From Chryseobacterium angstadtii (GTDB lineage: Bacteria > Bacteroidota > Bacteroidia > Flavobacteriales > Weeksellaceae): 64,000 bases of DNA. Under the pieces are notes generated by a model. It was not told the DNA's origin. It ran no database searches and saw nothing but the letters and a program-made list of their open reading frames with translations. Positions 32,427 through 41,800 of the stretch are shown here, in pieces (position 1 is the stretch's first letter; every line of letters begins with the position of its first letter). The stretch lies in the NCBI RefSeq assembly GCF_001045465.1, contig NZ_LFND01000004.1, forward strand, positions 186,001 to 250,000, written 5' to 3'. Position numbers and translations under genes: made by a program.

Positions 32427-33955
32427 GATTTCAAAACATTATTTTTAAGATGCTCCCCCACCCGAAGTGCCATGGCAATAATGGTAAGAGCAGGGTTTAC
32501 AGCACCGCTTGAAACAAAAAATCCACCATCTACGATATACAGGTTTTCCAGATCATGTGTTTTGCAATAGATATCTAACACGGATGTCTGCGGAGCCAGT
32601 CCCATTCTGGTCGTTCCATTCTGATGGGCAGGAGAGGCAATATCCATTCCCTTGCTGAAGTAGATTCCTTTAAACAGAAAGTTTTCAAATTTACCTGATT
32701 CTTTAAGGGCTTTAATCAATTCGGACTTCAGAAAGTGATGTCCTTTCTCATTATTGGATGTATAACTGATTTTAATTTGTCCGTCTTCAACAGTTACTCG
32801 ATTTTCAGGGTCCGGCAGATCTTCTGAAGTAAGCCAGAAATCAACAGCATGTTCTGCCATTAATTCAAAAGTAAATCCGGGAGCCGGAACAGGGCTGTCT
32901 GCTTTGATCTGATGCTCGTCCGATTTCCCTAGCATCTGAATATGTCCCAATGGAAATTCATAGCCTCTATTGGCATGGTAAAAATCATTAATTCCGAATG
33001 TTTTTCCGAATTTGGTAGGATTGGGCTCCGTATATAAAGCCACCAATGCCGTATTCTGATGAAACATATAATTTCGCCCTACCTGATCTGAAGTATTAGC
33101 CAACCCGTTTGGAAAGTGTTCGTTTTTGCTTTCCAACAATAAAGCCGCTGAATTAATTGCCCCAGCACAAAGTATCAGAAGGTCTGAGCTTATTGTTTTT
33201 GTTTCACCATTTTGCTCGACAAGAATTTCCGAAACTCTGGACCCCGAACTGTCTGTATTGATTTTCAACACTTTTGTATTGGTCATAAGATCTACATTAG
33301 GATATTCCATCGCTTTCGCCAGTGAACAGAGATGAGCATCCCCTTTTCTCTCTGCAGCATCGGGAAAACCATCAAAACGGTCAAGAATGTATGGAGCATT
33401 GACTGTTTCGTGAGGTTTAAAATTAACTCCGATCGGTAATTCAAAAGGATGTAAACCGTAATTCTGTAATTCGTCAACAATTTCCTGAATTCTGGGTTCG
33501 TGCGGTAAAGGCGCATTAGGATAAGGTTCTGAATCAAAAGGCTCCGTAGGATCTGACCCTCTCTTTCCGTGAACATGAAAAAGCGTCTCCGCTTCAAGGT
33601 AATACTCCTTCAAATCTTCATATGTGATAGGCCAGGCAGGAGAAATTCCGCCATAATGCTTTATTTCTTTAAAATCTTCTTCTCTTAAACGGAACAGAGC
33701 AGCTCCATAGAACTTAGTATTTCCGCCAACGTTGTAATGCATTCCCGGACGGAAAGGTTTCCCATGTTTATCCAGCCAGAGCTCTGTTGTGGTATATCTA
33801 TTTTTTTCAAAAACTTCTTCGGAATCCCAGTTTTCTTTTTCTACAGGAACAAAATCTCCTCTTTCTACAATAAGAATTCTTTTTCCCGTATCCGCCAGTT
33901 TGTATGCGATAATTGAGCCTCCTGCCCCGCTTCCTATGATGATAATGTCATACAT
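32423..33955 (-). CDS. GMC-family FAD-dependent oxidoreductase
   Basis: 510-residue flavoenzyme oxidising an alcohol or sugar hydroxyl. Seen: FAD-binding GSGAGGSIIAYKLADTGKR at 8-26 (GxGxxG) ending in acidic Glu at VERG; substrate-side GNTKFYGAALFR near 78; ILCAGAINSAALLLES near 262; and the C-terminal HQNGTTRMG near 441 and NPALTIIAMALR near 492, where GMC enzymes carry catalytic His and Asn/His. No signal peptide or Tat motif, so cytoplasmic. First gene of a two-gene unit with the MFS transporter. No cytochrome or gluconate dehydrogenase subunits adjoin it. Confidence 0.9.
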   Translation of the reverse strand: MYDIIIIGSGAGGSIIAYKLADTGKRILIVERGDFVPVEKENWDSEEVFEKNRYTTTELWLDKHGKPFRPGMHYNVGGNTKFYGAALFRLREEDFKEIKHYGGISPAWPITYEDLKEYYLEAETLFHVHGKRGSDPTEPFDSEPYPNAPLPHEPRIQEIVDELQNYGLHPFELPIGVNFKPHETVNAPYILDRFDGFPDAAERKGDAHLCSLAKAMEYPNVDLMTNTKVLKINTDSSGSRVSEILVEQNGETKTISSDLLILCAGAINSAALLLESKNEHFPNGLANTSDQVGRNYMFHQNTALVALYTEPNPTKFGKTFGINDFYHANRGYEFPLGHIQMLGKSDEHQIKADSPVPAPGFTFELMAEHAVDFWLTSEDLPDPENRVTVEDGQIKISYTSNNEKGHHFLKSELIKALKESGKFENFLFKGIYFSKGMDIASPAHQNGTTRMGLAPQTSVLDIYCKTHDLENLYIVDGGFFVSSGAVNPALTIIAMALRVGEHLKNNVLKS

Positions 33956-34106
33956 TTTTCTCTGTTTTAGTTGATGTAAGGTAGAGAATTAAAATACGGA
34001 CTTGCTTAATAAAATATTAAATTTCAATTGATTGTATAAATAATGAGGTTGTGAATTTTGGATGAATTTCTATTATCTATGTTTTTCTTTTTGATTGATT
34101 TTAGAT

Positions 34107-34180
34107 TTTGGCTAAAGCCGTTATTGATGTGATTAATTTTAAAAGCGGGCTAAAGCCCGCTCCTATTGAATTTTTATTGA
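34107..34180. repeat. GGGCTAAAGCCC palindromic repeat (copy 4)
   Basis: Core AGCGGGCTAAAGCCCGCT at 34144-34161 with the same flanks as copies 2 and 3. The 543-nt gap 33956-34498 contains only repeats. Confidence 0.8.
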
Positions 34181-34195
34181 GATGGATTGATTTTT

Positions 34196-34273
34196 TGTTA
34201 AACGCAATGGGCGCAAGGAATATACAAAAAGCTGTTTTTAAGGCGCAAGGATTTTATCGAAGATAAAATGGTG
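34196..34273. repeat. AACGCAATGGGCGCAA repeat (copy 2)
   Basis: Same order as 30966-31048: AACGCAATGG, AAGGCGCAAGGATTTTAT, ATAAAATGG. Copies 2-5 of the palindrome and these two units form two parallel repeat islands flanking the GMC/MFS pair. Confidence 0.75.
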
Positions 34274-34315
34274 TAAGTTATTGTTTTATTGATTGAGAAT
34301 GAAAGGGTAGGTATT

Positions 34316-34390
34316 TTAGGTTTTGGCTAAAACCGTTATTGCATAATTAATTTTAAAAGCGGGCTTTAGCCCGCTCCTATTGAATTTTAT
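34316..34390. repeat. GGGCTTTAGCCC palindromic repeat (copy 5)
   Basis: Core AGCGGGCTTTAGCCCGCT at 34358-34375; near-identical to copy 3. Confidence 0.8.
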
Positions 34391-34430
34391 CGTGTTCTAT
34401 TGATATAAAATAGTATCAGAGTTCTCTCTT

Positions 34431-34493
34431 CCTTCTTCCTTCTTCCTTCTTCCTTCTTCTTTCTTCTAACCTCTAACTTCTAATTTCTAACTT
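34431..34493. repeat. CCTTCTT / CTAACTT heptamer array
   Basis: Nine units in strict 7-nt register: CCTTCTT four times, CTTTCTT, then CTAACCT, CTAACTT, CTAATTT, CTAACTT. Ends just before the sugar-transporter stop codon. Confidence 0.88.
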
Positions 34494-34498
34494 CTTCT

Positions 34499-35902
34499 CT
34501 AAAAATGTACCTGCTTAATTTCCCCTTCAATCTGCTTAGGGGTATCATTGTCCGATTTTACAAATATCATGGTGACAACGGCTCCAATGAGCATGCATAC
34601 CCCACCGACTACAATATAGTCTATGGCTTGTTTTCCAAAAATGCCGCTTACAATTGGACCTCCAAAAAGACCATTAATAATTTGTGGAATTACAATAAAA
34701 AAATTGAAAATACCCATATACACTCCCATTTTCTTTTGGGGAATGTAATCAATCAGCATTGCATAGGGCATTGCTAAAATACTTGCCCAGGCAAAGCCCA
34801 ATCCTACCATTGAGATCCATAGACTATGAATATCTTTAATAAAATACATTGAGATCAAACCCAATCCACCACAGGCTAAAGCCAGAGCATGCGTCTGTTT
34901 TTTACCGATAAATTTCGCAATTGGAGTCAAAGCAAATGCAAAGAAAATCGCGTAGAAATTATAACTTCCGAATAAGCTTCCCGTTAAATCTCCTGCTTTA
35001 TTAAATTCTGCAGAATGGGTATCTTCAGGTGAAAGCCCAAAATGGTGAGTTGCCAAAGCACTTGTTGTGAAAACCCACATTGTAAATAATGCGAACCATG
35101 AGAAGAACTGAACAATTCCTAGCTTTTTCATTTGAGAAGGCGCATTTCTAAAATCTTTAAAAATATCTGAGAGTTTAGATTCATTTTTTACAACCGGTTT
35201 TCCGTCTTCAAATGATGCAAATTCCTCAGGAGAATATTCTTTAGTGGTAACTATCGTATATACAATTGACAGAATCAAAACTGTTGCTCCAATATAAAAT
35301 GCATAAATCACATTATCTGCTACAAACCCTTTTGGAGCCACATTTGAAACCCCTAATTTTGTTAACCAATTCGGTAAATCAGAGCCAATAACCGCCCCAA
35401 TTCCAATTAAAATAGTCTGAACAGAAAACCCGATTGTTGCCTGATGTTTCGGAAGCATATCTCCTACCAATGCCCTAAATGGTTCCATGGCCACATTAAT
35501 TGAAGCATCCATCATAGCCAGAAATACAACCGCTAAAAGCAATGCATTTGCTGCAAACATGTGGGTAACTGTAGCTGCATTCGGAAGAAGTACAAGTCCC
35601 AATGCACAGAGAACAGCACCAATTAAAAAGTAAGGCTTCCGTCTCCCCAGCGGACTCCAGGTATTGTCTCCCATATGCCCGATGATGGGCTGAACAATGA
35701 GCCCGGTAACAGGTGCCACCAGCCAGAACCATGACAGTTCATGAACATCAGCGCCCAAATTGGCCAGAATACGGCTTGCATTGCCGTTCTGCAACCCGAA
35801 AGCCATCTGAATTCCCAAAAATCCCATGCTCATATTGATGATCTGAGGCATGGAAAGATCAGGCTTTATTTTTTGTGAAAGTGAGGTGTTGGAATGTTTC
35901 AT
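34499..35902 (-). CDS. SLC45/GPH-type sugar MFS transporter of the starch locus
   Basis: 467-residue inner-membrane sugar:cation symporter, last gene of the starch operon and the likely route of maltose or maltodextrin into the cytoplasm. About 12 hydrophobic segments. Seen: NMSMGFLGIQMAFGLQ at the N-terminus and GHMGDNTWSPLGRRKPY near 75-91, the RxGRRRP-type loop diagnostic of the SLC45-like group. Start codon ATG at 35902 overlaps the TGA of the NTF2-like gene (TGATG), implying translational coupling. Substrate is inferred from context. Confidence 0.9.
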   Translation of the reverse strand: MKHSNTSLSQKIKPDLSMPQIINMSMGFLGIQMAFGLQNGNASRILANLGADVHELSWFWLVAPVTGLIVQPIIGHMGDNTWSPLGRRKPYFLIGAVLCALGLVLLPNAATVTHMFAANALLLAVVFLAMMDASINVAMEPFRALVGDMLPKHQATIGFSVQTILIGIGAVIGSDLPNWLTKLGVSNVAPKGFVADNVIYAFYIGATVLILSIVYTIVTTKEYSPEEFASFEDGKPVVKNESKLSDIFKDFRNAPSQMKKLGIVQFFSWFALFTMWVFTTSALATHHFGLSPEDTHSAEFNKAGDLTGSLFGSYNFYAIFFAFALTPIAKFIGKKQTHALALACGGLGLISMYFIKDIHSLWISMVGLGFAWASILAMPYAMLIDYIPQKKMGVYMGIFNFFIVIPQIINGLFGGPIVSGIFGKQAIDYIVVGGVCMLIGAVVTMIFVKSDNDTPKQIEGEIKQVHF

Positions 35903-36417
35903 CAGTGTTTCTTTAATTCCTTTATTAAAGCATCTTCAAGAGCTGCTTTTTCTGATACTACTTTGTCCACCACATCATTGGGAACCGTTACGGAAAGTAC
36001 ATATTGCTTTACCTTCCAGCTTCCGTTTATTTTTTCTACTACACCTGAGCCTCTGCAGATCTTCATCTGGGTATCCAAAAGCTCATCAAACCATGCCAGC
36101 TTTCCGTCTTTACTGAAATAGATGTTTCTTTTAAGAGAAGTGAAGTTCCAGGTTTTCTTTTTGTCGAAATAGGGTTTTGCCCACACCATAAATGCTTTTT
36201 TGTCCCAGACTTCTGTAGCATCAGTACCTATAAATGTAGATTCATCTGCAAAATAATTGAAATAGGCAGTGAAGTCGGCGTTGGCAGCAGCGGTGTTGAA
36301 ACCGTCGAGCATAGTGGCTATTGCTGCTTTGTCTTTTTCGAATTTTGATTGGGCTGAAACGCCTGTAAAGCCTATTAATAATAAGGTTAATGTAAAAATG
36401 ATTGATATTCTTTTCAT
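35902..36417 (-). CDS. Secreted NTF2/SnoaL-like protein inside the starch operon
   Basis: 171 residues with signal peptide 1-22 (cleavage after VSAQ). The mature domain has the helix-then-curved-sheet order of the NTF2-like fold (IATMLDGFNTAAANADFTAYFNYFADESTFIGTDATEVW, given here as a region near residues 32-70, then GKLAWFDELL near 110). Such domains bind small ligands or act as non-catalytic partners. It is 7 nt after the GH13 gene and overlaps the transporter start, so expression is tied to sugar uptake. A role is not established. Confidence 0.8.
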   Translation of the reverse strand: MKRISIIFTLTLLLIGFTGVSAQSKFEKDKAAIATMLDGFNTAAANADFTAYFNYFADESTFIGTDATEVWDKKAFMVWAKPYFDKKKTWNFTSLKRNIYFSKDGKLAWFDELLDTQMKICRGSGVVEKINGSWKVKQYVLSVTVPNDVVDKVVSEKAALEDALIKELKKH

Positions 36418-36424
36418 TGTATAA

Positions 36425-38293
36425 TTAATTTTTGTTTTGAAGTTCGATGATCAACGAAGTTTTTGCAGGCACGGACAGACTGTTTTCCATAGAAAATACC
36501 TTTCCCGAAATAATATCCTTCCCATTTACAGCTCCTTTCAGTGATTCCGCAAAACGTTTTAGGTCTAAAATCTGATCTTTTTTATTATTATTGATGATGA
36601 CCATTACGCTTTCTTTATCGTTATATCTAAAATAGGTAAAAATACCATTCTGGGGAACGTAATTTTTAGTTTTTCCGTTATGAATCACCTCTTTTCCTTT
36701 TCTCCAGTTCAATAAACGCTGGGTAAGGTCATAGAATTCTTTCTGCTTCGGAGTCTGAGATGAAGGATTAAAAGCATTTTGAGTATCTGACTTCCATCCT
36801 CCGGGAAAATCTCTCCGGATATCTGCATCGCCATGTTTGGTCTTATTTCCTCTCATTCCTACTTCTGAACCGTAATAGATCTGCGGAATGCCGCGGACTG
36901 TAGAAATAAGCGTCAATGCCATGCCGTATGCTTTCGGATCTTCGTTAAAGATTTCATTCCATCTTTCCGTATCGTGATTTTCAAAGAAAACAAGGAGATT
37001 ATTGATGTCAGGATAAAGGAAATCGCTAGTAAAAACATTATAAAGTTTAATCATTCCGGCATCCCAGCTTTCTTTTTCTTTAAGGGCTTTGGGCATATCC
37101 GAGAACAACATAAAATCCATCACAGAGGGAAGATTTGAATTGTAGCCGGCTGCTTCTCCCGTTTTTGAGTTTTTCTGCCATGCCGAAATCTGTCCGGCTG
37201 TATTTAGCCATGTTTCTCCAACGATATTGAATTTCGGATATTCATCGGTAATGGCTTTTGCCCAGGCGGCCATCGCTTCTTTATCGTTGTATGGATAGGT
37301 ATCTACCCGTAAACCACCCAGTTCGGCATACTCTATCCACCATATTGCATTTTGGGTAAGATATTTTAAAACCAACGGATTTTTTTGGTTGATATCAGGC
37401 ATTGTAGTATCAAACCATCCGTTAAGTGCATATTTCTTGTCAATGTCTGATGCGTTGGTATCAAATTGTGTGGTTGTTTTATAATTGGAGCGGTAAAAAC
37501 CATTTTTTCCTTCATCAAACCAATGAATCCAGTCTTTGGAAGGCGGATCTTTAACCATCCAGTGTGAAATTCCCCAGTGGTTGGTCACATAATCCATCAC
37601 TAGCTTCATTTTCCGCTGATTCAGCTTCTGCGAAAGCTCGCGGTAGTCTTCATTAGTGCCATAGCGGCCATCAATTTTATAAAGATCGGTCTGGGCATAT
37701 CCGTGGTAAGAATAGACTTTTTCATTGTCTTCATTAACGGGTGTAAGCCAGACAGATGTTACCCCCAGATTTTGGAGGTAATCGAGATTATTGATAATTC
37801 CGCGGAGATCTCCTCCATGTCTCCCATTGGGCGATTTCCGGTCAGCTTTTTCAATCAGATCCGGTCTGGAATCATTCTTTTCATCACCGTTGGCAAAGCG
37901 GTCCGGCATAATGAGATACATGACATCTTTTGAGGTGAAAGATTCGCGGTCTGCTGATCCGGGAACTCTTTCTTTAAGCTCATAAGAATAGGAATTTATA
38001 TTTTCTTTCCCTTTTTTAATATGGATGTTAAACTTCGGAACATTGATTTCATTGGTATTGACGGTAATAAAAACATAGTTTGGGTTTTCTACCTTTTTGA
38101 GGTCTTTTATCTGGATTCCATCGGAAAGTTCAATGTCATTTTGGGCCATATCTTTTCCATATACCAAAATCTGCAGTTCAGGATTCTTCATTCCTTTCCA
38201 CCAGAAAGCAGGCTCTATCTTTTCTAAAGGTTTGGTCTGGGAAAAAGCCATTGCAGCTATTGAAAGTGCAAATACAGCGTAAATTTTTTTCAT
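36425..38293 (-). CDS. GH13 alpha-amylase family enzyme, neopullulanase/cyclomaltodextrinase type (SusA-like)
   Basis: Hydrolyses alpha-1,4 (and possibly cyclic or branched) maltodextrins in the periplasm. 622 residues: signal peptide 1-18, N-terminal beta domain to about 110 (WWKGMKNPELQILVYG, typical of Bacteroidetes cyclomaltodextrinases), (beta/alpha)8 barrel to about 540, C-terminal beta domain. Conserved regions: I DYVTNH (234-239), II GLRVD with nucleophile Asp331, III GETW with acid/base Glu360, IV ENHD with Asp441. Fifth gene of the sus run; a long hairpin at 38375-38416 separates it from GH97. Confidence 0.94.
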   Translation of the reverse strand: MKKIYAVFALSIAAMAFSQTKPLEKIEPAFWWKGMKNPELQILVYGKDMAQNDIELSDGIQIKDLKKVENPNYVFITVNTNEINVPKFNIHIKKGKENINSYSYELKERVPGSADRESFTSKDVMYLIMPDRFANGDEKNDSRPDLIEKADRKSPNGRHGGDLRGIINNLDYLQNLGVTSVWLTPVNEDNEKVYSYHGYAQTDLYKIDGRYGTNEDYRELSQKLNQRKMKLVMDYVTNHWGISHWMVKDPPSKDWIHWFDEGKNGFYRSNYKTTTQFDTNASDIDKKYALNGWFDTTMPDINQKNPLVLKYLTQNAIWWIEYAELGGLRVDTYPYNDKEAMAAWAKAITDEYPKFNIVGETWLNTAGQISAWQKNSKTGEAAGYNSNLPSVMDFMLFSDMPKALKEKESWDAGMIKLYNVFTSDFLYPDINNLLVFFENHDTERWNEIFNEDPKAYGMALTLISTVRGIPQIYYGSEVGMRGNKTKHGDADIRRDFPGGWKSDTQNAFNPSSQTPKQKEFYDLTQRLLNWRKGKEVIHNGKTKNYVPQNGIFTYFRYNDKESVMVIINNNKKDQILDLKRFAESLKGAVNGKDIISGKVFSMENSLSVPAKTSLIIELQNKN

Positions 38294-38374
38294 AATTCAG
38301 GATCTGATTTCAATTTAATATTATATTTTGAAAATAGGATGAAAAAAGCCAGATTTTGCTGAATAAAAAAGTAA

Positions 38375-38416
38375 ATGCCCCGGATCATTTTCCTAATGTA
38401 GAATGAACCGGGGCAT
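38375..38416 (-). terminator. GC-rich hairpin between GH97 and GH13 genes
   Basis: 9-bp arms ATGCCCCGG / CCGGGGCAT around 24 nt, with an inner TCATT/AATGA pairing. The minus-strand sequence after it is T-rich (ATTTACTTTTTTATTC), so it may be a partial terminator that lowers expression of the three downstream genes. Confidence 0.65.
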
Positions 38417-38438
38417 CACCCATATATCAATTCAGCTT

Positions 38439-40595
38439 CTAATTGACAGGCTTAACGGAAATCGCAAAACCTCCGCTTCTGGCCATTTTGAAATTCAATT
38501 TAGATTTGCTGGTGATCTGTTTTTTGTAGATGTTATAGCTTTGAGGATTATCAATATAATCTGCATCTTTTCCATCTTCGTAAACGGTAATATCATATTT
38601 TTTTCCTTTGTCCAGGAAAGAGAAATCTACGGTATATTCACGCTTATTCTCGTCTGTAATACCTCCTACGAACCAGTTTTCAGTTCCTTTTGCCTTTCTG
38701 GCTGTAATGACATAATCTCCCGGCTCAGCAGAAAGGATCTTCGTATCGTCCCAATCTGCCGCAACATCCTTGATGAACTGGAATGCATCCATATGCTTTT
38801 TATAGTTCTCTGGAAGATCCGCCGCCATCTGAAGAGGCATATACATGGTTACATACAAAGCAAGCTGTTTTGCCAGCGTAGTTTTTACGAAACGCTTATC
38901 ATTAGGAAAATAATAGTCTAACTTCGTCTGGAAAATCCCCGGCGTATAATCCATAGACCCTCCCATCCATCTTGTAAAAGGAAGAACGGTCTGGTGATCC
39001 GGCTTATTTCCTCCGAAGGCTTCATACTCGGTTCCTCTGGCTGCTTCTGCGGAAATATAGTTCGGATAGGTACGGCTTTCCCCTGTAGGACGTACGGATT
39101 CGTGAGAATTGACCATGATTTTATACTCGTTTGCTTTTTCAGCAATTCTGTAATAATGGTTAATTGTCCACTGGGAATAATGGTGTTCTCCTCTAGGGAT
39201 AATATCTCCTACATATCCTGTTTTCACGGCATCATAGCCATATTTATTCATTGTTTGGAAAGCTTTATCGGCCCATCTTTCATAGTTCGTGGCAGAACCT
39301 GAAGTCTCGTGATGCATGATCAGCTTGATTCCTTTTGAATGAGCATATTCGTTCAGCATTTTGATATCGAAATCCGGGTATGGAGTGATAAAGTCAAAAA
39401 CAAATTCTTTGGAATGACCGAACCAGTCTTCCCAACCGATATTCCAGCCTTCGATCAGTAATCCCTGGAAACCGTTTTCTGCCGCAAAGTCGATATATTC
39501 TTTAACTTTTGTATTGTTGGCAGCATGTTTTCCATTCGGAGTAAGTTTTGAAAAATCTGTGGTATCCAGATGAACGTTTTCCGCGGTAGAATAAGCCCAT
39601 TGAGATTTCCCGATGATCATTTCCCACCATACTCCCATGTATTTGGTAGGATGAATATAAGAGGTATCTGTATATTTTGTAGGTTCGTTCAGGTTGAAAA
39701 TCATTTTAGAATCCATTACCTCCTCCGCTTTCGGGGAAACAATAATGGTTCTCCATGGCGTTACAGATGGCGTCTGGATATATCCTTTTGCACCCTGTCT
39801 GTCTGCGGTAAGATGGGTTTTGAATTTAAAATTCTGAGCGTCCACTTCCAAGTGGGAAGCCGGATAATCTAAAACCGCTGCTTCTGCAACGTTGACATAT
39901 AAAGGCTCTTTCCCTTCTTTTTTAAGCATTAGCGGAGACTGAACGGCATTTTTCACCAATTTCTGAGAGGCATTGGCATCGAATGCTTTGTCCCATCTGG
40001 AAGGGATTTCTGAGATTTTTGTTTCCTGATACTGGTATTCCTGGGAATCGTAGTCTGCCACCATCCACCAGGCTTTCATATCGGTAGGAAAATCTATCTC
40101 GGAATCTTCTTCTCTGATCACGAAATAGTTCAGGTTTTTCTGCTGCGGAAATTCGTATCTGAAACCAAGACCATCATTAAAAAGTCTGAATTTCACCACG
40201 ATGCTTCTGCTTGTAGAAGCCTGATCCAGCGTAACTGCCAGTTCGTTGTAGTGATTGATATAATTTTTCTTTTCGCCTAAAACAGGCTGCCAGGTTTCGT
40301 TTTTAGAATCACGTTTTTCATCCTTTTTGGTGAATCCGTTGTTCAGGTCAAACTTAGCATCTTCCGGTTTTGCAATTTCGGATGCGAATTTAACGGCTGA
40401 GTCTTTAAATAATCTTAATCCTAATTTAGAATCTTCTACCACCACAGCCCCGTTATACTTCAGATTGTAATACGGTACTCCTTCTTTCAGCTGAAAGTTC
40501 ATTTCAAACTTTCCATCCGGTGATTTTAAAGACTGTGCTTTCACCCCCACGAACATCATTGAGAGCAATACTGCTCCAACTGTAATTTTCTTCAT
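38439..40595 (-). CDS. susB: GH97 alpha-glucosidase, inverting SusB type
   Basis: Releases glucose from maltooligosaccharides in the periplasm. 718 residues, signal peptide 1-20. N-terminal beta-supersandwich to about 290, catalytic barrel to about 620, C-terminal beta domain. Glu430 (MHHET), Glu499 (NSHES) and Glu523 (GTEYEAF) correspond, each with an offset of 9, to Glu439, Glu508 and Glu532 of Bacteroides SusB, which places it in the inverting subgroup rather than the retaining Asp-nucleophile one. Fourth gene of the operon, 76 nt after susE, with an intervening hairpin. Confidence 0.94.
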   Translation of the reverse strand: MKKITVGAVLLSMMFVGVKAQSLKSPDGKFEMNFQLKEGVPYYNLKYNGAVVVEDSKLGLRLFKDSAVKFASEIAKPEDAKFDLNNGFTKKDEKRDSKNETWQPVLGEKKNYINHYNELAVTLDQASTSRSIVVKFRLFNDGLGFRYEFPQQKNLNYFVIREEDSEIDFPTDMKAWWMVADYDSQEYQYQETKISEIPSRWDKAFDANASQKLVKNAVQSPLMLKKEGKEPLYVNVAEAAVLDYPASHLEVDAQNFKFKTHLTADRQGAKGYIQTPSVTPWRTIIVSPKAEEVMDSKMIFNLNEPTKYTDTSYIHPTKYMGVWWEMIIGKSQWAYSTAENVHLDTTDFSKLTPNGKHAANNTKVKEYIDFAAENGFQGLLIEGWNIGWEDWFGHSKEFVFDFITPYPDFDIKMLNEYAHSKGIKLIMHHETSGSATNYERWADKAFQTMNKYGYDAVKTGYVGDIIPRGEHHYSQWTINHYYRIAEKANEYKIMVNSHESVRPTGESRTYPNYISAEAARGTEYEAFGGNKPDHQTVLPFTRWMGGSMDYTPGIFQTKLDYYFPNDKRFVKTTLAKQLALYVTMYMPLQMAADLPENYKKHMDAFQFIKDVAADWDDTKILSAEPGDYVITARKAKGTENWFVGGITDENKREYTVDFSFLDKGKKYDITVYEDGKDADYIDNPQSYNIYKKQITSKSKLNFKMARSGGFAISVKPVN

Positions 40596-40622
40596 AATGA
40601 CTATTTATAAACTTTAAAAATA

Positions 40623-40654
40623 GATAAAGTGCTGCGGTAAAGCAACACTTTATC
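40623..40654 (-). promoter_or_regulatory. Intercistronic hairpin between susE and susB
   Basis: 13-bp arms GATAAAGTGCTGC / GCAACACTTTATC with one G-U pair in the minus-strand RNA and a 6-nt loop. No T-run, so more likely an mRNA stability or processing element than a terminator. Confidence 0.6.
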
Positions 40655-40671
40655 AACTTAATTAGTATGTT

Positions 40672-41787
40672 TTATAACTTTGTAACGGTTAATTTGTAAT
40701 ATGCTGAATTATGAAGATCCAGCTCTATTTTGTAGTTTCCTGACTCGGATACTTTGTAGTTAGGATCACCATCCACCGTACCTTCAGCACTGAAATAGCT
40801 TTGTACCGCTTTTCCTGAAGCCAAAGTCTGCTCATCTTTTTTCGGCTGGAATTTCAGCACCCAATCATCATTCGCTCTGAATTTAAACACTCCAGAGTTA
40901 CTCAGTATGATAGAACTGATAACATATGTTTTTGTAGCCGGATTGTATACAAAATCAGTATCTGAGCCCCATCCTGTTGGCGTAGCATCTCCGATCACTC
41001 CAAAGTTGGCAAGCACTGAGGAATAGGTATTCGCAGCCCAATCCACTTTCAAATAGTAAGTTCCTATTGTAGCTGGTGCGATATCTGATCCATCTAAAAC
41101 CAGTTTTCCGGTTTTGGTTCCGTCATCTCCTTTATTTCCCGGCCAGTCCTGATTGATAGTAAATTTATACTTCCCGTTATCTCCTGTAGCATTGCTGATC
41201 CATATAAATCCTCTGTATTTATCATCCTTTTCAGGAGAGAAAAGATTGGCTGTATTCCCCGGAGCCCAGCTTGCATAGCCTGCTGCTCCTGCATAAGCAC
41301 CCGGTACATTGATTTTAGGATAAATAATATCAGGATTAGGAGTAAACGGCGTTATTTTAAGATCTATTACATTTGAATAAAATGCAGCAGTTCCCACTAA
41401 GGTTTTAAGCCTTGCTTCAACATCAGTAGCTGTATTGGCCACCGCTCCTATATTAAACATTAAGCTATTCAGTACGGAATGGGTGATTCCTCCTGTTACA
41501 GCATCTTTATCGAAATTAAAAACGGTACTGTTCTTAAAACCCGTTCCTTTAATGGCAAATTCTATCTGCTGTGCAGGAACAGAAGCTATATTAAAACCTG
41601 CTTTTGTCCACGCAAATGTGATAGCGGTTTCACTTCCTTTCAATTCATCGAGCACCACCGCATTTTTGTCTGCCGATACTTTTGCGGCTGTCGTTTCACT
41701 GATTACGGCGCGATCCTCATCTTTATCACAGGAAACGGCCAAAACTCCTACGAAAAGAGCTATCCATATTTTAAAAATATTTTTCAT
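40672..41787 (-). CDS. susE: SusE/SusF-type outer-membrane starch-binding lipoprotein
   Basis: Surface lipoprotein that binds starch helices and helps feed SusC/D. 371 residues: lipobox AVSC with Cys20, followed by DKDED, which fits the K-(D/E)2 surface export signal. N-terminal Ig-like SusE domain (VVLDELKGSETAITFAWTKA near 45), then two carbohydrate-binding modules of similar build (GFIWISNATGDNGKYKFTINQDWP near 193; GVFKFRANDDWVLKF near 297), each with an aromatic-rich surface. Directly follows susD (13 nt). There is no separate SusF gene. Confidence 0.9.
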   Translation of the reverse strand: MKNIFKIWIALFVGVLAVSCDKDEDRAVISETTAAKVSADKNAVVLDELKGSETAITFAWTKAGFNIASVPAQQIEFAIKGTGFKNSTVFNFDKDAVTGGITHSVLNSLMFNIGAVANTATDVEARLKTLVGTAAFYSNVIDLKITPFTPNPDIIYPKINVPGAYAGAAGYASWAPGNTANLFSPEKDDKYRGFIWISNATGDNGKYKFTINQDWPGNKGDDGTKTGKLVLDGSDIAPATIGTYYLKVDWAANTYSSVLANFGVIGDATPTGWGSDTDFVYNPATKTYVISSIILSNSGVFKFRANDDWVLKFQPKKDEQTLASGKAVQSYFSAEGTVDGDPNYKVSESGNYKIELDLHNSAYYKLTVTKL

Positions 41788-41800
41788 TTTGTCGTTTTTT

